Of a DNA stretch of 64,000 nt, positions 8,272 to 17,111 are shown one piece after another. The DNA is from Franzmannia qiaohouensis (GTDB lineage: Bacteria > Pseudomonadota > Gammaproteobacteria > Pseudomonadales > Halomonadaceae). The notes beneath the pieces were generated by a model. It ran no database searches. It saw nothing but the letters and a program-made list of their open reading frames with translations, and was not told where the DNA came from. Each line of letters opens with the position of its first letter. Within the stretch, counting starts at the first letter, position 1. Location: NCBI RefSeq assembly GCF_031451695.1, contig NZ_JARWAM010000004.1, positions 1 through 64,000 of the forward strand. Reading direction: 5' to 3'. A program made the translations under genes and the position numbers.

Positions 8272-9843
8272 TCAGGATTTCTGGAACATGGCCAGCATCC
8301 GGCGTGTCACCAGGAAGCCACCCACGATATTGATCGTTGCAATCAGCACCGAGATCGCGGCCAACAGCACCACGACCCAGTTGCCCGAGCCGATCTGCAG
8401 CACCGCGCCGAGGATGATGATCCCCGAGATCGCGTTGGTAACTGCCATCAGCGGCGTGTGCAACGAATGACTGACGTTCCAGATCACCTGAAAACCGACG
8501 AAGCAGGCCAGCACGAAGACGATCAGGTGCTGCATGAACGACGCCGGGGCGATCTGCCCGAGCAGCAGCATCAGCGCCCCGCCGGCGCCGAGCAGCGTCA
8601 GCTGACGCTTGGTCTGGGCCTTGAAGGTGGCAAGTTCGGCGGCCTTCTTCTCCTCGGGGGTCGGCGCTTTCTCCTTGGGCTTGGGTTTGGCCGCGGCAAT
8701 CGCCTTGACCTTGGGCGGCGGCGGCGGGAAGGTCACCTCGCCCTGGTGGGCCACCGTGGCGCCGCGGATCACGTCATCCTCCATGTCGTGGACGATGGCG
8801 CCGTCCTTCTCCGGCGTCAGGTCGGTAAGCATGTGCCGCACGTTGGTGGCGTAGAGCAGCGAGGCCTGGGTCGCCATGCGCGAGGGGAAGTCGGTGTAGC
8901 CGACCACCACTACGCCGTTGTCGCTGACCACCCGCTGGTCGGGCTGGGTCAGGTCGCAGTTGCCGCCCTTCTCGGCGGCCAGGTCGATGATCACCGAGCC
9001 CGGTTTCATGGCCGCGACCATATCCTCCAGCCACAGCTTGGGGGCCGGCTGGCCGGGGATCAGCGCGGTGGTGATGACGATATCCACCTCCGGCGCCTGC
9101 TCGCGGAACAGCGCCAGCTGTTTCTCGCGGAACTCGGGGCTCGAGGGTTTGGCGTAGCCGCCGCTCTCGGACCCGTCGGCGCTGTCATCGAAGTCGAGAA
9201 ACAGGAACTCGGCACCCATGGATTCGATCTGCTCGGCCACTTCGGGGCGCACATCGAAGGCGCGAACCACCGCCCCCAGGCTGGTCGCGGTGCCGATCGC
9301 GGCAAGCCCCGCCACTCCGGCGCCGATTATCAGCACCTTGGCCGGGGGCACCTTGCCGGCGGCGGTCACCTGGCCGGTGAAGAAGCGCCCAAAGTTGTTG
9401 CCGGCCTCGATCACCGCGCGGTAGCCGGCGATATTGGCCATCGAGGAGAGCGCATCCATCTTCTGGGCCCGCGAGATGCGCGGCACCATGTCCATGGCGA
9501 TCACGCTGGCACCACTGGCCCGGCAGCGCTCCAGCAGCGCCTCCTGCTGGGCCGGCCAGAAGAAGCTGATCAGCGTCTGCCCTTCGCGCAGCAGATCGGC
9601 CTCGGCCTCCGACGGCTCGCGCACCTTGATCACCACCTCGGCCTCGCGCCACAGCGCCTCGGCGCTATCGACCAGGGTAACGCCGGCCTCGCGGTAGGCG
9701 TCGTCATCAAAGCCAGCGGCCAGGCCGGCGCCGCGCTCCACCAGGCACTCGTGTCCGAGCTTGTGGATGTGTCCAGCGCTCTCCGGAGTCAGGGCCACTC
9801 GGGCCTCACCGGCAAACGTCTCCTTGGGTGCTCCAATTTTCAC
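8272..9843 (-). CDS. pntA: NAD(P) transhydrogenase subunit alpha
   Basis: Carries the NAD-binding domain I and part of the membrane domain of the proton-translocating transhydrogenase. The N-terminus KIGAPKE corresponds to RIGIPRE of E. coli PntA. IIGAGVAGLAAIGTATSLGA is the dinucleotide fold, and GGNCDLT follows. A proline/lysine-rich linker near residues 375-410 leads to about four membrane segments. This is the fused one-piece form. I prefer the GTG at 9843: an AAGGAGG lies nine nt upstream, and it matches the E. coli N-terminus. The ATG two codons earlier is only three to four nt from the Shine-Dalgarno. Frames extending to 9948 have no family similarity. Confidence 0.95.
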   Translation of the reverse strand: MKIGAPKETFAGEARVALTPESAGHIHKLGHECLVERGAGLAAGFDDDAYREAGVTLVDSAEALWREAEVVIKVREPSEAEADLLREGQTLISFFWPAQQEALLERCRASGASVIAMDMVPRISRAQKMDALSSMANIAGYRAVIEAGNNFGRFFTGQVTAAGKVPPAKVLIIGAGVAGLAAIGTATSLGAVVRAFDVRPEVAEQIESMGAEFLFLDFDDSADGSESGGYAKPSSPEFREKQLALFREQAPEVDIVITTALIPGQPAPKLWLEDMVAAMKPGSVIIDLAAEKGGNCDLTQPDQRVVSDNGVVVVGYTDFPSRMATQASLLYATNVRHMLTDLTPEKDGAIVHDMEDDVIRGATVAHQGEVTFPPPPPKVKAIAAAKPKPKEKAPTPEEKKAAELATFKAQTKRQLTLLGAGGALMLLLGQIAPASFMQHLIVFVLACFVGFQVIWNVSHSLHTPLMAVTNAISGIIILGAVLQIGSGNWVVVLLAAISVLIATINIVGGFLVTRRMLAMFQKS

Positions 9844-9904
9844 GTGCATTCCCCTCCTTGTCATCGAAGCTAGGCGTGATGGCGTATTGTTGTGGGTCGA
9901 GCCG

Positions 9905-10504
9905 TCAGTAGTGCCTGACGACCTCCAGGGTCGAAGCGATCTCTGCATATTCGCCGTCGAGCAGCGCCAGGTTCAAGCGCTGCACTTCTTCGGCAGGCCA
10001 ACGCTGGCCGTGGCGGTCTTCCACCGCGAAGGTGGCGCAGGCATCCTCGACCACGCTGACGGCGAAGTCGAGGCAGGCAGCATGACGCACCGTGGTACTC
10101 ACTGAATGCGCGGTGGCGACACCCGCCACGACCAGACGCGCCACGCCGTGGCGGCGCAGCCAGATTTCTAGGTCGGTGCCGATAAAGGCGCTGTTGACGT
10201 GCTTGGTGACCACGCGCTCGCCCTGGCGTGGCATCACGCACTCCTTGAAGTCGGCGCCGGGCTGGCCCGAACGATAGGGCGAGCGCGGCGTACGCGAGAA
10301 GTGTCGCACGTGCACGATATTGCCGTTGCCACCGCGCCAGCAGGCCAGCAGATCGGCCAGCCGCGCCTCCATCTCGGGATTGTTGCGCTCACCCCAGTAG
10401 CGGGTGTCGTCGATGGCCTGCTGGACATCGATGATCATCAGCGCCGCACCCTCGTCGCGGGCATCGCAGATGCGTAGCTTGGTCTGGCCGACCTGACGAT
10501 TCAT
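9905..10504 (-). CDS. Isochorismatase-like hydrolase family protein
   Basis: A 199-residue member of the isochorismatase/nicotinamidase-like superfamily. The first catalytic Asp is in LMIIDVQQAI and the Lys region in VVTKHVNSAF. At the place of the nucleophile, where nicotinamidase-like members have T-x-x-C-V, this protein reads TAHSV in VVAGVATAHSVSTTVRHAA. The usual Cys is therefore a Ser here. It stands between pntA and htpG in the same direction, 61 nt upstream of the pntA start. The substrate is unknown. The Ser suggests either a non-cysteine hydrolase (isochorismatases also lack the Cys) or a changed activity. Confidence 0.75.
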   Translation of the reverse strand: MNRQVGQTKLRICDARDEGAALMIIDVQQAIDDTRYWGERNNPEMEARLADLLACWRGGNGNIVHVRHFSRTPRSPYRSGQPGADFKECVMPRQGERVVTKHVNSAFIGTDLEIWLRRHGVARLVVAGVATAHSVSTTVRHAACLDFAVSVVEDACATFAVEDRHGQRWPAEEVQRLNLALLDGEYAEIASTLEVVRHY

Positions 10505-10604
10505 TGCGCTGCCTCTTGCGGGAATTCACTGCAGCATAGGCGTTGAACGGCGACTCTGCCGACCGCCCAGCCAACGCGCGGGAAATTCGCGGCCCCAGAC
10601 GCAG

Positions 10605-10634
10605 AAAGCCCCGCCGGCGTAGCGCCGTCGGGGC
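10605..10634 (-). terminator. Intrinsic terminator of htpG
   Basis: A 12-bp stem, with GCCCCGCCGGCG (10608-10619) and CGCCGTCGGGGC (10623-10634), has one mismatch and a 3-nt loop. On the minus strand it is followed by TTTCTGC. It lies 36 nt behind the htpG stop. Confidence 0.75.
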
Positions 10635-10669
10635 CATCGATGCTTACCCGACTCGGGAGGTGTTAGGCG

Positions 10670-12574
10670 TCAGGCGGTGAGCAGCGCGTTGAGACGCTTG
10701 ACGTAGGCCGCCGGATCGTCGAGATGACCACCCTCGGCGATGATCGCCTGGTCGAGCAGGATCCGCGCCAGGTCGCCGAAGGCCTCGCCCTCGGCGCCCT
10801 CGAGGCGGCCCACCAGGGCGTGCTCGGGGTTGAGCTCGAGGATCGGCTTGACCTCCGGCAGCGGCTGGCCGGCGGCTTCCATGATGCGGCGCATCTGGAA
10901 GCCCATCTCGTTCTCGGGGAGCACCACGCAGGCCGGCGAGTCGGTCAGGCGATGAGTGACCTTGACCTCCTGGACCTCTTCTCCCAGCGCCTCCTTGACG
11001 CGCTTGAGCAGGTCTTCCTTGGCCTTGGCGGTCTCCTCCTGGGCCTTCTTCTCCTCCTCGCCTTCGATCTCGCCGAGGTCCAGCTCGCCCTTGGCCACGT
11101 CGACGAAGGACTTGCCGTCGAACTCGGTAAGGTGGCTCATCAGCCACTCGTCGATGCGGTCGGAGAGCAGCAGCACTTCGATGCCCTTCTTGCGGAAGAT
11201 CTCCAGGTGCGGGCTGTTCTTGGCCGCATTGAAGCTGTCGGCGACGATGTAGTAGATCTTCTGCTGGCCTTCCTGCATGCGCTCGACGTAGGCCGCCAGT
11301 GACTGGTCCTGGGTGGTGCTGTCAGTGTGGGTGGTGGCGAAACGCAGCAGCCCGGCGATCTTGTCGCGGTTGGCGTAGTCCTCGGCGGGGCCCTCCTTGA
11401 GCACGCTGCCGAAGGTATTCCAGAAGGTCTGGTAGGCCGCATCGTCCTTGGCCAGCTTCTTGAGCATGTCCAGCGAGCGCTTGGTCAGCGCGCTCTTCAT
11501 CTTCTCGACCTGCGGGTCCTGCTGCAGCAGCTCTCGGGATACGTTGAGCGACAGGTCCTTGGTGTCCACCACGCCCTTGATGAAGCGCAGGTAGAGCGGC
11601 AGGAACTGCTCGGCGTCATCCATGATGAACACGCGCTGCACATAGAGCTTGACGCCGCGGGCGCCGTCGCGCTCGTAGAGGTCGAAGGGCGCACGGCCGG
11701 GCACGTAGAGCAGGCTGGTGTACTCGAGCTTGCCCTCGACCTTGTTATGGCTCCAGGTCAGCGGATCGCTGAAATCATGGGCGACGTGCTTGTAGAAGGC
11801 CTTGTAGTCGTCGTCGCTGAGGTCGCTCTTGGGCCGCACCCACAGCGCGGTGGCCTCGTTGACGGTCTCCCAGGTGGTGACGTCGCTGCCCTCGATGGGG
11901 TTGCCGTCTTCGTCCTTGGCAGACTCGACCTTGGGCATGCGCACAGGCACGTCGATATGGTCGGAGTACTTGCGGATCAGGCTCTTGAGCCGGAAGTCGT
12001 CAGCGAACTCCTTGGCGTCGTCCTTGAGGTAGAGCACGATCTCGGTGCCGCGGGCGGGACGTTCGATCTCGGCGATGGTGAACTCGCCCTCGCCCTTGGA
12101 GCGCCACTCTACGCCGGCCTCGCTGGGCTCCCCGGCACGGCGTGTCCGCACGACGACCTCGTCGGCGACGATGAACCCGGAGTAGAAGCCGACGCCGAAC
12201 TGGCCGATCAGCTTGGCGTCCTTCTGCTGCTCGCCGGAGAGCTGCTGGAGGAACTCGGCGGTGCCACTGCGGGCGATGGTGCCGAGGTTCTTGATCACCT
12301 CGTCGCGGTTCATGCCGATGCCGGTGTCGCGCAGGGTCACGCTATTGGCCTCGGCGTCGACCTCGATCTCGACCCGCAGCTCGCTGTCGTTCTCGTACAG
12401 CGCATCGTTGTCCAGTGCCTCGTAGCGCAGCTTGTCGCAGGCGTCGGCGGCATTGGAAATCAGCTCACGCAGGAAGATCTCCCGGTTGGAGTACAGGGAG
12501 TGGATCATCAGATGCAGTAGCTGCTTGACCTCGGTCTGAAAACCCAGGGTTTCTTCTTGAGTGGCAGTGGCCAT
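10670..12574 (-). CDS. htpG: Molecular chaperone HtpG (Hsp90)
   Basis: Cytoplasmic ATP-dependent Hsp90 chaperone, 634 residues (624 in E. coli). The GHKL ATPase motifs are complete: ELISNAADACDKL with the catalytic Glu, DTGIGM, and GQFGVGFYSGF. They are followed by the middle domain (QRVFIMDDAEQFLPLYLRFIKG, the LNVSRELLQ motif) and the C-terminal dimerisation domain. The start at 12574 is the ATG that begins the family N-terminus (QEETLGFQTEVKQLLHLMIHS), five codons inside the longest frame. A consensus sigma-32 promoter 70 nt upstream and an own terminator make it a single heat-shock unit. Confidence 0.97.
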   Translation of the reverse strand: MATATQEETLGFQTEVKQLLHLMIHSLYSNREIFLRELISNAADACDKLRYEALDNDALYENDSELRVEIEVDAEANSVTLRDTGIGMNRDEVIKNLGTIARSGTAEFLQQLSGEQQKDAKLIGQFGVGFYSGFIVADEVVVRTRRAGEPSEAGVEWRSKGEGEFTIAEIERPARGTEIVLYLKDDAKEFADDFRLKSLIRKYSDHIDVPVRMPKVESAKDEDGNPIEGSDVTTWETVNEATALWVRPKSDLSDDDYKAFYKHVAHDFSDPLTWSHNKVEGKLEYTSLLYVPGRAPFDLYERDGARGVKLYVQRVFIMDDAEQFLPLYLRFIKGVVDTKDLSLNVSRELLQQDPQVEKMKSALTKRSLDMLKKLAKDDAAYQTFWNTFGSVLKEGPAEDYANRDKIAGLLRFATTHTDSTTQDQSLAAYVERMQEGQQKIYYIVADSFNAAKNSPHLEIFRKKGIEVLLLSDRIDEWLMSHLTEFDGKSFVDVAKGELDLGEIEGEEEKKAQEETAKAKEDLLKRVKEALGEEVQEVKVTHRLTDSPACVVLPENEMGFQMRRIMEAAGQPLPEVKPILELNPEHALVGRLEGAEGEAFGDLARILLDQAIIAEGGHLDDPAAYVKRLNALLTA

Positions 12575-12643
12575 GGAACGAGCCCTCATAGGATCACAGT
12601 GAAAAAAGGCAGCCTCTCGGCGCCAGATCGTAACGTGATCGTG

Positions 12644-12671
12644 ATATGGGGCTCAGCGTGCGCTTTTCAAG
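12644..12671 (-). promoter_or_regulatory. Sigma-32 heat-shock promoter of htpG
   Basis: On the minus strand CTTGAAA (12671-12665), a 13-nt spacer, and CCCCATAT (12651-12644) match the sigma-32 consensus CTTGAAA-N11-16-CCCCATNT at every defined position. The -10 ends 69 nt before the htpG start. The -35 element overlaps the stop codon of the upstream thioesterase gene (TGA within CTTGAAA). Confidence 0.9.
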
Positions 12672-13146
12672 CGTTGCGGTTGATCAGCGAGGCGGCGTCG
12701 GGGTCGGCCAGGGCGAAGTGCAGTCGCGCCGTGGCCACCGGCTGCGCCTCGCTCTGCTGCCAGGCGGTGACCTGGACGTTGGCCATGCGCTTGCCCTCGC
12801 GCAGCAGCCGGCAGCGCGCCTGGGTCGGCGCCAGCCGCGCCGCCTGCAGAAAGTCGATGGAGAAGTCGATGATCTTGGGCAGCCGCGGCTCGCGGGTGGC
12901 CAGCATCAGGTCCAGCGAGGCGGCGGTCTCCATGAATGCTGCCACCACCCCGCCGTGCAGCGCCGGCAGCAGGACATTGCCGACGTTGCCCTGCTGCGGC
13001 GCCAGGTGGAAGAGCACGCCGTGGTCGTCGACCTCGGCGCTGACGCCGATGCGCCGGGCATAGGGCACCAGCGCCAACCACGCCTCCAGGTCGCCATGCT
13101 CGCGGGTGTGAGCCAGCCACTGGCTGGCGATCGATGTCTCGAACAT
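12667..13146 (-). CDS. Hotdog-fold thioesterase (PaaI-like), first of a tandem pair
   Basis: A 159-residue hotdog-fold protein. The HGG motif of the PaaI-type acyl-CoA thioesterases is at LLPALHGGVVAAFMETAAS, and the C-terminal half has the expected beta pattern (IIDFSIDFLQAARL, VQVTAWQ). It starts three nt behind the stop of the neighbouring thioesterase gene, so the two are one transcript. Its last codons contain the -35 of the htpG promoter. The substrate is not predictable. The pair is divergent in sequence and may form a heteromer or act on different acyl chains. Confidence 0.8.
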   Translation of the reverse strand: MFETSIASQWLAHTREHGDLEAWLALVPYARRIGVSAEVDDHGVLFHLAPQQGNVGNVLLPALHGGVVAAFMETAASLDLMLATREPRLPKIIDFSIDFLQAARLAPTQARCRLLREGKRMANVQVTAWQQSEAQPVATARLHFALADPDAASLINRNA

Positions 13147-13149
13147 GTG

Positions 13150-13635
13150 CTACTCCTCGCCGAACAGCGCCGCGGCAAAACCCGGCGGCGTATTGCGCGG
13201 GCCCAGGCGCACGAAGTTGCCGATACCGCGGGCCACGATGCGTTCCGGCTGCTGCCAGACCCGCCCCTCGGTAAACACCACCGACTCGGAGATGCGCACC
13301 ACCCAGGCCTCACCGTGCAGGTCGTGACCGGCCAGCGCCGGCCGGTAGTGGTCGACGCGCAGATCGAGGGTCGGACACACCTCCGGCTCGGGCAGGCCGC
13401 ACAGCACCGCCGAGCCGCACAGGGTATCCAGCAGCATGCTCAGCACGCCGCCGTGCACCAGCCCGCGCTGGCTGTCGCCGAGCAGGTCGTCGTGCCACGG
13501 CAAGCGCATGGTCACCCTGGGCGGCGCAGCCTCCACCACCTCGAGCCCCAGCGCTTGGGTATGGGGAATCACCTGCACGAAGCGCGTCAGCGCCGCCTGC
13601 CAGGCCTCGGGTGTACGTTCACCACCGGTGCTCAT
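13150..13635 (-). CDS. Hotdog-fold thioesterase (PaaI-like), second of a tandem pair
   Basis: A 161-residue PaaI/YbgC-type thioesterase. The active-site helix motif GLVHGGVLSMLLDTLCGSAV and the later DLRVDHYRPAL and VVRISESVVFTEG strands fit the family. It is the promoter-proximal gene of the pair and is divergent from slt, with 173 bp between starts. A role in hydrolysing acyl- or aromatic-CoA thioesters is family knowledge. Nothing nearby fixes the substrate. Confidence 0.82.
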   Translation of the reverse strand: MSTGGERTPEAWQAALTRFVQVIPHTQALGLEVVEAAPPRVTMRLPWHDDLLGDSQRGLVHGGVLSMLLDTLCGSAVLCGLPEPEVCPTLDLRVDHYRPALAGHDLHGEAWVVRISESVVFTEGRVWQQPERIVARGIGNFVRLGPRNTPPGFAAALFGEE

Positions 13636-13808
13636 CGCCGCCTCGATTGACTATTCAAACGTATGATTGTCTATTTAGCGTCAAATCCCCTGCACCGGCA
13701 ACGTCGACCTTAGCCGCCCCTGTCGCCGCTGCGCGACACTACTCAGCGGGCGGCGCATCGGCGAGGATAGACAGGTCGAGTCCCTACGCACCGAGAGGCA
13801 CCGCCGTC

Positions 13809-15758
13809 ATGCAGCATATTCGTCTCGCCAGGGGTGTCGTCACCCTGTTTACCGCCCTGGCCCTCAGCCTGCCACTTCACGCCGACCAGAGCCGCGACCA
13901 GGCCATGCGCGACGCCCTGGAAGCAGCCCGCAACCAGGAGTGGAGCCGCATCGATGCCGCCGGCATCGACGACCACTTGCTGGCCGGCTACGTCGAGTAC
14001 CATCGTCTGCGCGCGCGCCTGCCCCAGGCCGAGCCGGGTCAGATCCTCGACTTCATGGAGCGCCACGCCGACTCGCCGCTGGCCGAGTGGATGCGCGGCC
14101 AGGCTCAGAGCCGCTACGGCCAGGCCGGCCGCTTCGGTAGCCTGTTGGCGATCAGCGACGGCGTGCCCAGCGGCGGCGAACGCCAGTGCTACTACTACAC
14201 CGCCCTGCTCGGCAGCGACCCGGCCGCCGCCGCCGAGGGCGGTCGCGAGCTGTGGATGGTCGGGCACTCCCAACCCTCGGCCTGCGACACCCTGTTCAAT
14301 CGTCTGCGCGCCAGCGGCGAGATCAGCGCCGAGGACGTCTGGGGGCGCAAGATGCTGGCCTGGCAGAGCGGCGAAAGCGGCCTGATGAGCTATCTCGGGC
14401 GGCTGCTCGGCAGCGACTGGGACGACGCCCGCGACGCCGTGGAGCGCCTGCGCGGCGACTACGCCGCGGTGACCCAGGTGCCGGCGAGGGTCGGCCCCGA
14501 CGGGCGCGGCAGCAGCGCGATGTTCGCCGCCGCCATGCACGGCTTCACGCGTGCCGATACCGAAGCAGCACTGGAGGCGTGGCGCAAGATCGCGCCGCAT
14601 CTCAATATCGACAGCGACGCCCGCCACGACATCGAACACGACCTGGCGTTCTACTCCATGGTCCGCGACGTGCGCCAGAACCTGGCCTGGGTCGACGAGG
14701 CCCTGCCGCGGCTGGTCAGCGGCAGCCTGTATGAGCTGCGCGTACGCAACGCCCTGGCCCGCCGCGACTGGCAGGACGCCCGGCAGTGGCTGGAGAGAAT
14801 GCCCGAGGACACCCTCAGCGACAGCCGCTGGCAGTACTGGCTGGCACGCAGCAACGAGATGCTGGGCAATAGCGAGGCGGCCCGTGCCGCCTATCAGCGC
14901 GCGGCCCAGGGGCGCAGCTTCTTCGCCTTCGCCGCCGCCGATCGTATCGACCAGCCCTATCAACTCAACATGGAGCGCGCCGCGTTCAACGACGACTACC
15001 GCCAGGAGGTCGCCAACTGGCCGGTGGTGCAGCGCACCGAGGCGCTGATGCGCATCGGCGAGCAGGGCCTGGCCAACAGCGAGTGGTATGCCGCCGTGGC
15101 CCGCGCCAGCAACCAGGAGGCCCACGCCCTGGCCGACTACGCCCAGCGCCAGGGCTGGTACGCCAAGCTGGTGCAAACCACCATCACCGGCCAGATGTGG
15201 GATGCCCTGGAGTGGCGCTTCCCGCAGGCGTTCCATGAGGAGTTCCTGCACTGGGGGCGGATGACCGGCGTCGACCCCTACCTGCTGATGGGCATCGCCC
15301 GCCGAGAGAGCGCCTACAACACCGAGGCGCTGTCGCCGGCCGGCGCCCGCGGCCTGATGCAGATCATGCCCGGCACCGCCACCCAGCTCAGCCGCCAGCT
15401 GGGCATCAGCGACCCGGGCCCCTACGGCGTACTCGACCCGGCGCTCAATATCCGCCTCGGCAGCACCTACATCCGCGACATGACCAACCGCTACAGCGGC
15501 AATCGCCTGGCCGCCGCCGCCGCCTACAACGCGGGCCCCGGCCGTGTCGACCGCTGGCTGCGCGACGCACCGGAGGAGTTCGACCTGTTCGTCGAGAGCA
15601 TCCCGTTCCGCGAAACCCGCGACTACGTGCAGGCGGTGCTCGCCTACCGGGTGATCTTCGAGAGCCTGGCCAACGGCGGCGACAGCCGCGGCGTGGCGAT
15701 GCTCACCCCGGCCGAGCGCAACGTGCGCTATGACGCCTCGCTACTGGCCCGCAACTGA
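13809..15758 (+). CDS. slt: Soluble lytic murein transglycosylase (Slt70 type)
   Basis: Periplasmic enzyme that cleaves the MurNAc-GlcNAc bond of peptidoglycan with formation of anhydro-muropeptides. The ATG at 13809 gives 649 residues (645 in E. coli) and begins with a signal peptide (MQHIRLARG, hydrophobic core, cleavage near LHADQ). The alpha-helical U- and L-superhelix occupies about residues 27-470. The C-terminal catalytic domain has GIARRESAYN with the catalytic Glu500, GLMQIMPGTA, and AAYNAGPGRV. Longer in-frame upstream starts would lack the signal peptide. The stop codon is inside the terminator shared with the convergent lysE-type gene. Confidence 0.95.
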   Translation: MQHIRLARGVVTLFTALALSLPLHADQSRDQAMRDALEAARNQEWSRIDAAGIDDHLLAGYVEYHRLRARLPQAEPGQILDFMERHADSPLAEWMRGQAQSRYGQAGRFGSLLAISDGVPSGGERQCYYYTALLGSDPAAAAEGGRELWMVGHSQPSACDTLFNRLRASGEISAEDVWGRKMLAWQSGESGLMSYLGRLLGSDWDDARDAVERLRGDYAAVTQVPARVGPDGRGSSAMFAAAMHGFTRADTEAALEAWRKIAPHLNIDSDARHDIEHDLAFYSMVRDVRQNLAWVDEALPRLVSGSLYELRVRNALARRDWQDARQWLERMPEDTLSDSRWQYWLARSNEMLGNSEAARAAYQRAAQGRSFFAFAAADRIDQPYQLNMERAAFNDDYRQEVANWPVVQRTEALMRIGEQGLANSEWYAAVARASNQEAHALADYAQRQGWYAKLVQTTITGQMWDALEWRFPQAFHEEFLHWGRMTGVDPYLLMGIARRESAYNTEALSPAGARGLMQIMPGTATQLSRQLGISDPGPYGVLDPALNIRLGSTYIRDMTNRYSGNRLAAAAAYNAGPGRVDRWLRDAPEEFDLFVESIPFRETRDYVQAVLAYRVIFESLANGGDSRGVAMLTPAERNVRYDASLLARN

Positions 15759-15789
15759 ACAGCGCCCCGCGCTAAGCGGGGCGCTGTTC
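15757..15789. terminator. Bidirectional terminator shared by slt and the LysE-type gene
   Basis: A perfect 14-bp stem has its left arm at 15757-15770, a GCTAA loop, and its right arm at 15776-15789. The slt stop (TGA, 15756-15758) is at the base of the left arm. The convergent gene's stop (TAG, 15774-15772) is in the loop, so its last five sense codons form one arm. U-tracts are poor on both sides, so efficiency is uncertain. Confidence 0.75.
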
Positions 15790-16416
15790 AAGGGCCAGCT
15801 TCACACCAAAGCCAATCAGCACCGTGCCGGTGGCCCCCTCCAGGCAGCGCGACACCCAGCGCTTGGCCAGCCACTGGCCGGCGCGCCCCACCGTCAGCAC
15901 GATGGCGATCTGCCACAGGTTGGCGATCAGGAAATGCACTCCGGCCAGCCACAGCGACTTGAGCAGGGCCGGGTCGCTGGGCGCGATGAACTGCGGCAGA
16001 AAGGCCATGTAGAAGACCACCGTCTTGGGATTGAGCACGTTGGACAGCAGCCCCTCACGCAGCGGCACCCAGGCCGGCACAGGCGAGCGTGCGGTGCCCA
16101 TGGCGGCGACCGGCAGCGCCACGCCGCGCCGCGCGCTGAGCAGACTCTGCACGCCGAGCCAGATCAGGTAGGCGGCGCCCACCAGCTTGAGCAGATGAAA
16201 GGCCCAGGCCGACTGCAGCAGAATCAGCGAGATCCCCAGCGCCGACACCGCGGCGTGCACGAACAGCCCGCAGCAGATCGCCAGGCTGGTGAGTACCCCG
16301 TCGCGCACGCCGCCCCGCGCGGTGTTGCGAATCACCAGCAGGGTGTCCACTCCGGGGCTCATGGTGAGCAGGATAATAGCGATCAGAAAGGGCCAGAACT
16401 GGGCGTCCAGCAGCAT
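15772..16416 (-). CDS. LysE/RhtB family amino-acid exporter
   Basis: Inner-membrane exporter of the LysE/RhtB family, which expels amino acids such as lysine, threonine or homoserine lactone. With the ATG at 16416 (GGAGG nine nt upstream) it has 214 residues and about six membrane segments. Family motifs are visible: LLTMSPGVDTLLVIRNTARGG near the N-terminus and LREGLLSNVLNPKTVVFYMAFLPQF in the middle. The longest frame starts at 16452 without a ribosome-binding site. It is convergent with slt and stands alone. The substrate is not predictable. Confidence 0.88.
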   Translation of the reverse strand: MLLDAQFWPFLIAIILLTMSPGVDTLLVIRNTARGGVRDGVLTSLAICCGLFVHAAVSALGISLILLQSAWAFHLLKLVGAAYLIWLGVQSLLSARRGVALPVAAMGTARSPVPAWVPLREGLLSNVLNPKTVVFYMAFLPQFIAPSDPALLKSLWLAGVHFLIANLWQIAIVLTVGRAGQWLAKRWVSRCLEGATGTVLIGFGVKLALEQRPA

Positions 16417-16763
16417 GCAGGCAATCCTCCGGGCGATATCGGCGGACGCCATACTACGCTATCTCTGCCAACGGCGAGAGCCCAGCGGCAGGCCCGGAGA
16501 TTATCTGGACGCTCTGGTTTTTTCCATCTACAGTTGGGTTGGCGGGCATCGCAAGCGGATTGGCAGCGACATATTGACGCTGCCGCCACGCGCTGATGCA
16601 CTATCCGCTGCGTTGGTTTGCAGGTTGAATGACGTCAGTTGTTGATCGATTCCTTCGAGACTCCCCGTGCGCTTTCACCTTCGCTCGACCTACGCACTAC
16701 GGGCTCGCTCATGCGACGCATGGCGGCCCAGCACCATCATTTAGTTAGTTAAGGAAATCGACA
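16417..16763. other. Region upstream of the cold-shock gene and the LysE-type gene
   Basis: This 347-bp divergent intergenic region must contain the promoters of both genes. Cold-shock genes usually have a long structured leader, and the 100-plus nt before 16764 could be one. TTAGTTAGTTAAGGAAATC directly before the start supplies the ribosome-binding site (AAGGAAA). I see no convincing open frame, cold box or terminator here. Confidence 0.4.
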
Positions 16764-16970
16764 ATGGCAACTGGCACTGTCAAGTGGTTCAACGACACCA
16801 AGGGCTACGGCTTCATCTCTCCGGACGACGGCGGCGATGACCTGTTCGCGCACTTCTCCGAAATCCAGGCTGAAGGCTTCAAGACCCTGCAGGACGGCCA
16901 GAAGGTGACCTTCGAGGTCACTCAGGGCAAGAAAGGCCTTCAGGCCGCCAACATCAAGGTTGCCAACTAA
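16764..16970 (+). CDS. Cold-shock protein, CspA family
   Basis: A 68-residue single cold-shock domain protein that binds single-stranded nucleic acid and acts as an RNA chaperone. RNP1 is at residues 13-18 (KGYGFI) and RNP2 at 27-31 (LFAHF), both intact, as is the N-terminal TGTVKWFN strand. An AAGGAAA Shine-Dalgarno precedes the ATG. It is a single gene ending about 100 nt before a strong terminator. Which csp paralogue it is cannot be told from this window, and cold induction is not shown by the sequence. Confidence 0.95.
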   Translation: MATGTVKWFNDTKGYGFISPDDGGDDLFAHFSEIQAEGFKTLQDGQKVTFEVTQGKKGLQAANIKVAN

Positions 16971-17066
16971 GCGTTGCTGCCTTGATTCCCGCCAGTTGCC
17001 CAGGCCATCCATGCGTTCTTGACATCAACAGGTGTGAATCGCATTAACGCTGCAAGCAAGTGGTAG

Positions 17067-17100
17067 GAAAAAGGGCCACCCTCTTGGGTGGCCCTTTTTT
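17067..17100. terminator. Bidirectional terminator between csp and the lipoprotein gene
   Basis: GGGCCACCC (17073-17081), a TCTT loop and GGGTGGCCC (17086-17094) form a perfect 9-bp stem. It is flanked by GGAAAAA on the left and TTTTTT on the right, so it has a U-tract in either direction. Confidence 0.9.
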
Positions 17101-17111
17101 GTGGCGTTGGA

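Noticed and set aside
8458..9873. Plus-strand open frame of 471 codons, and a similar one at 7143-8333
   Set aside because: Antisense to pntA and pntB; the His/Gly/Arg-rich translations are GC-driven shadows.
11327..12520. Plus-strand open frame of 397 codons
   Set aside because: Antisense to htpG, whose Hsp90 motifs are complete.
13743..15251. Minus-strand open frame of 502 codons
   Set aside because: Antisense to slt; the translation has no recognisable motif and is Ala/Gly/Val/Gln rich.
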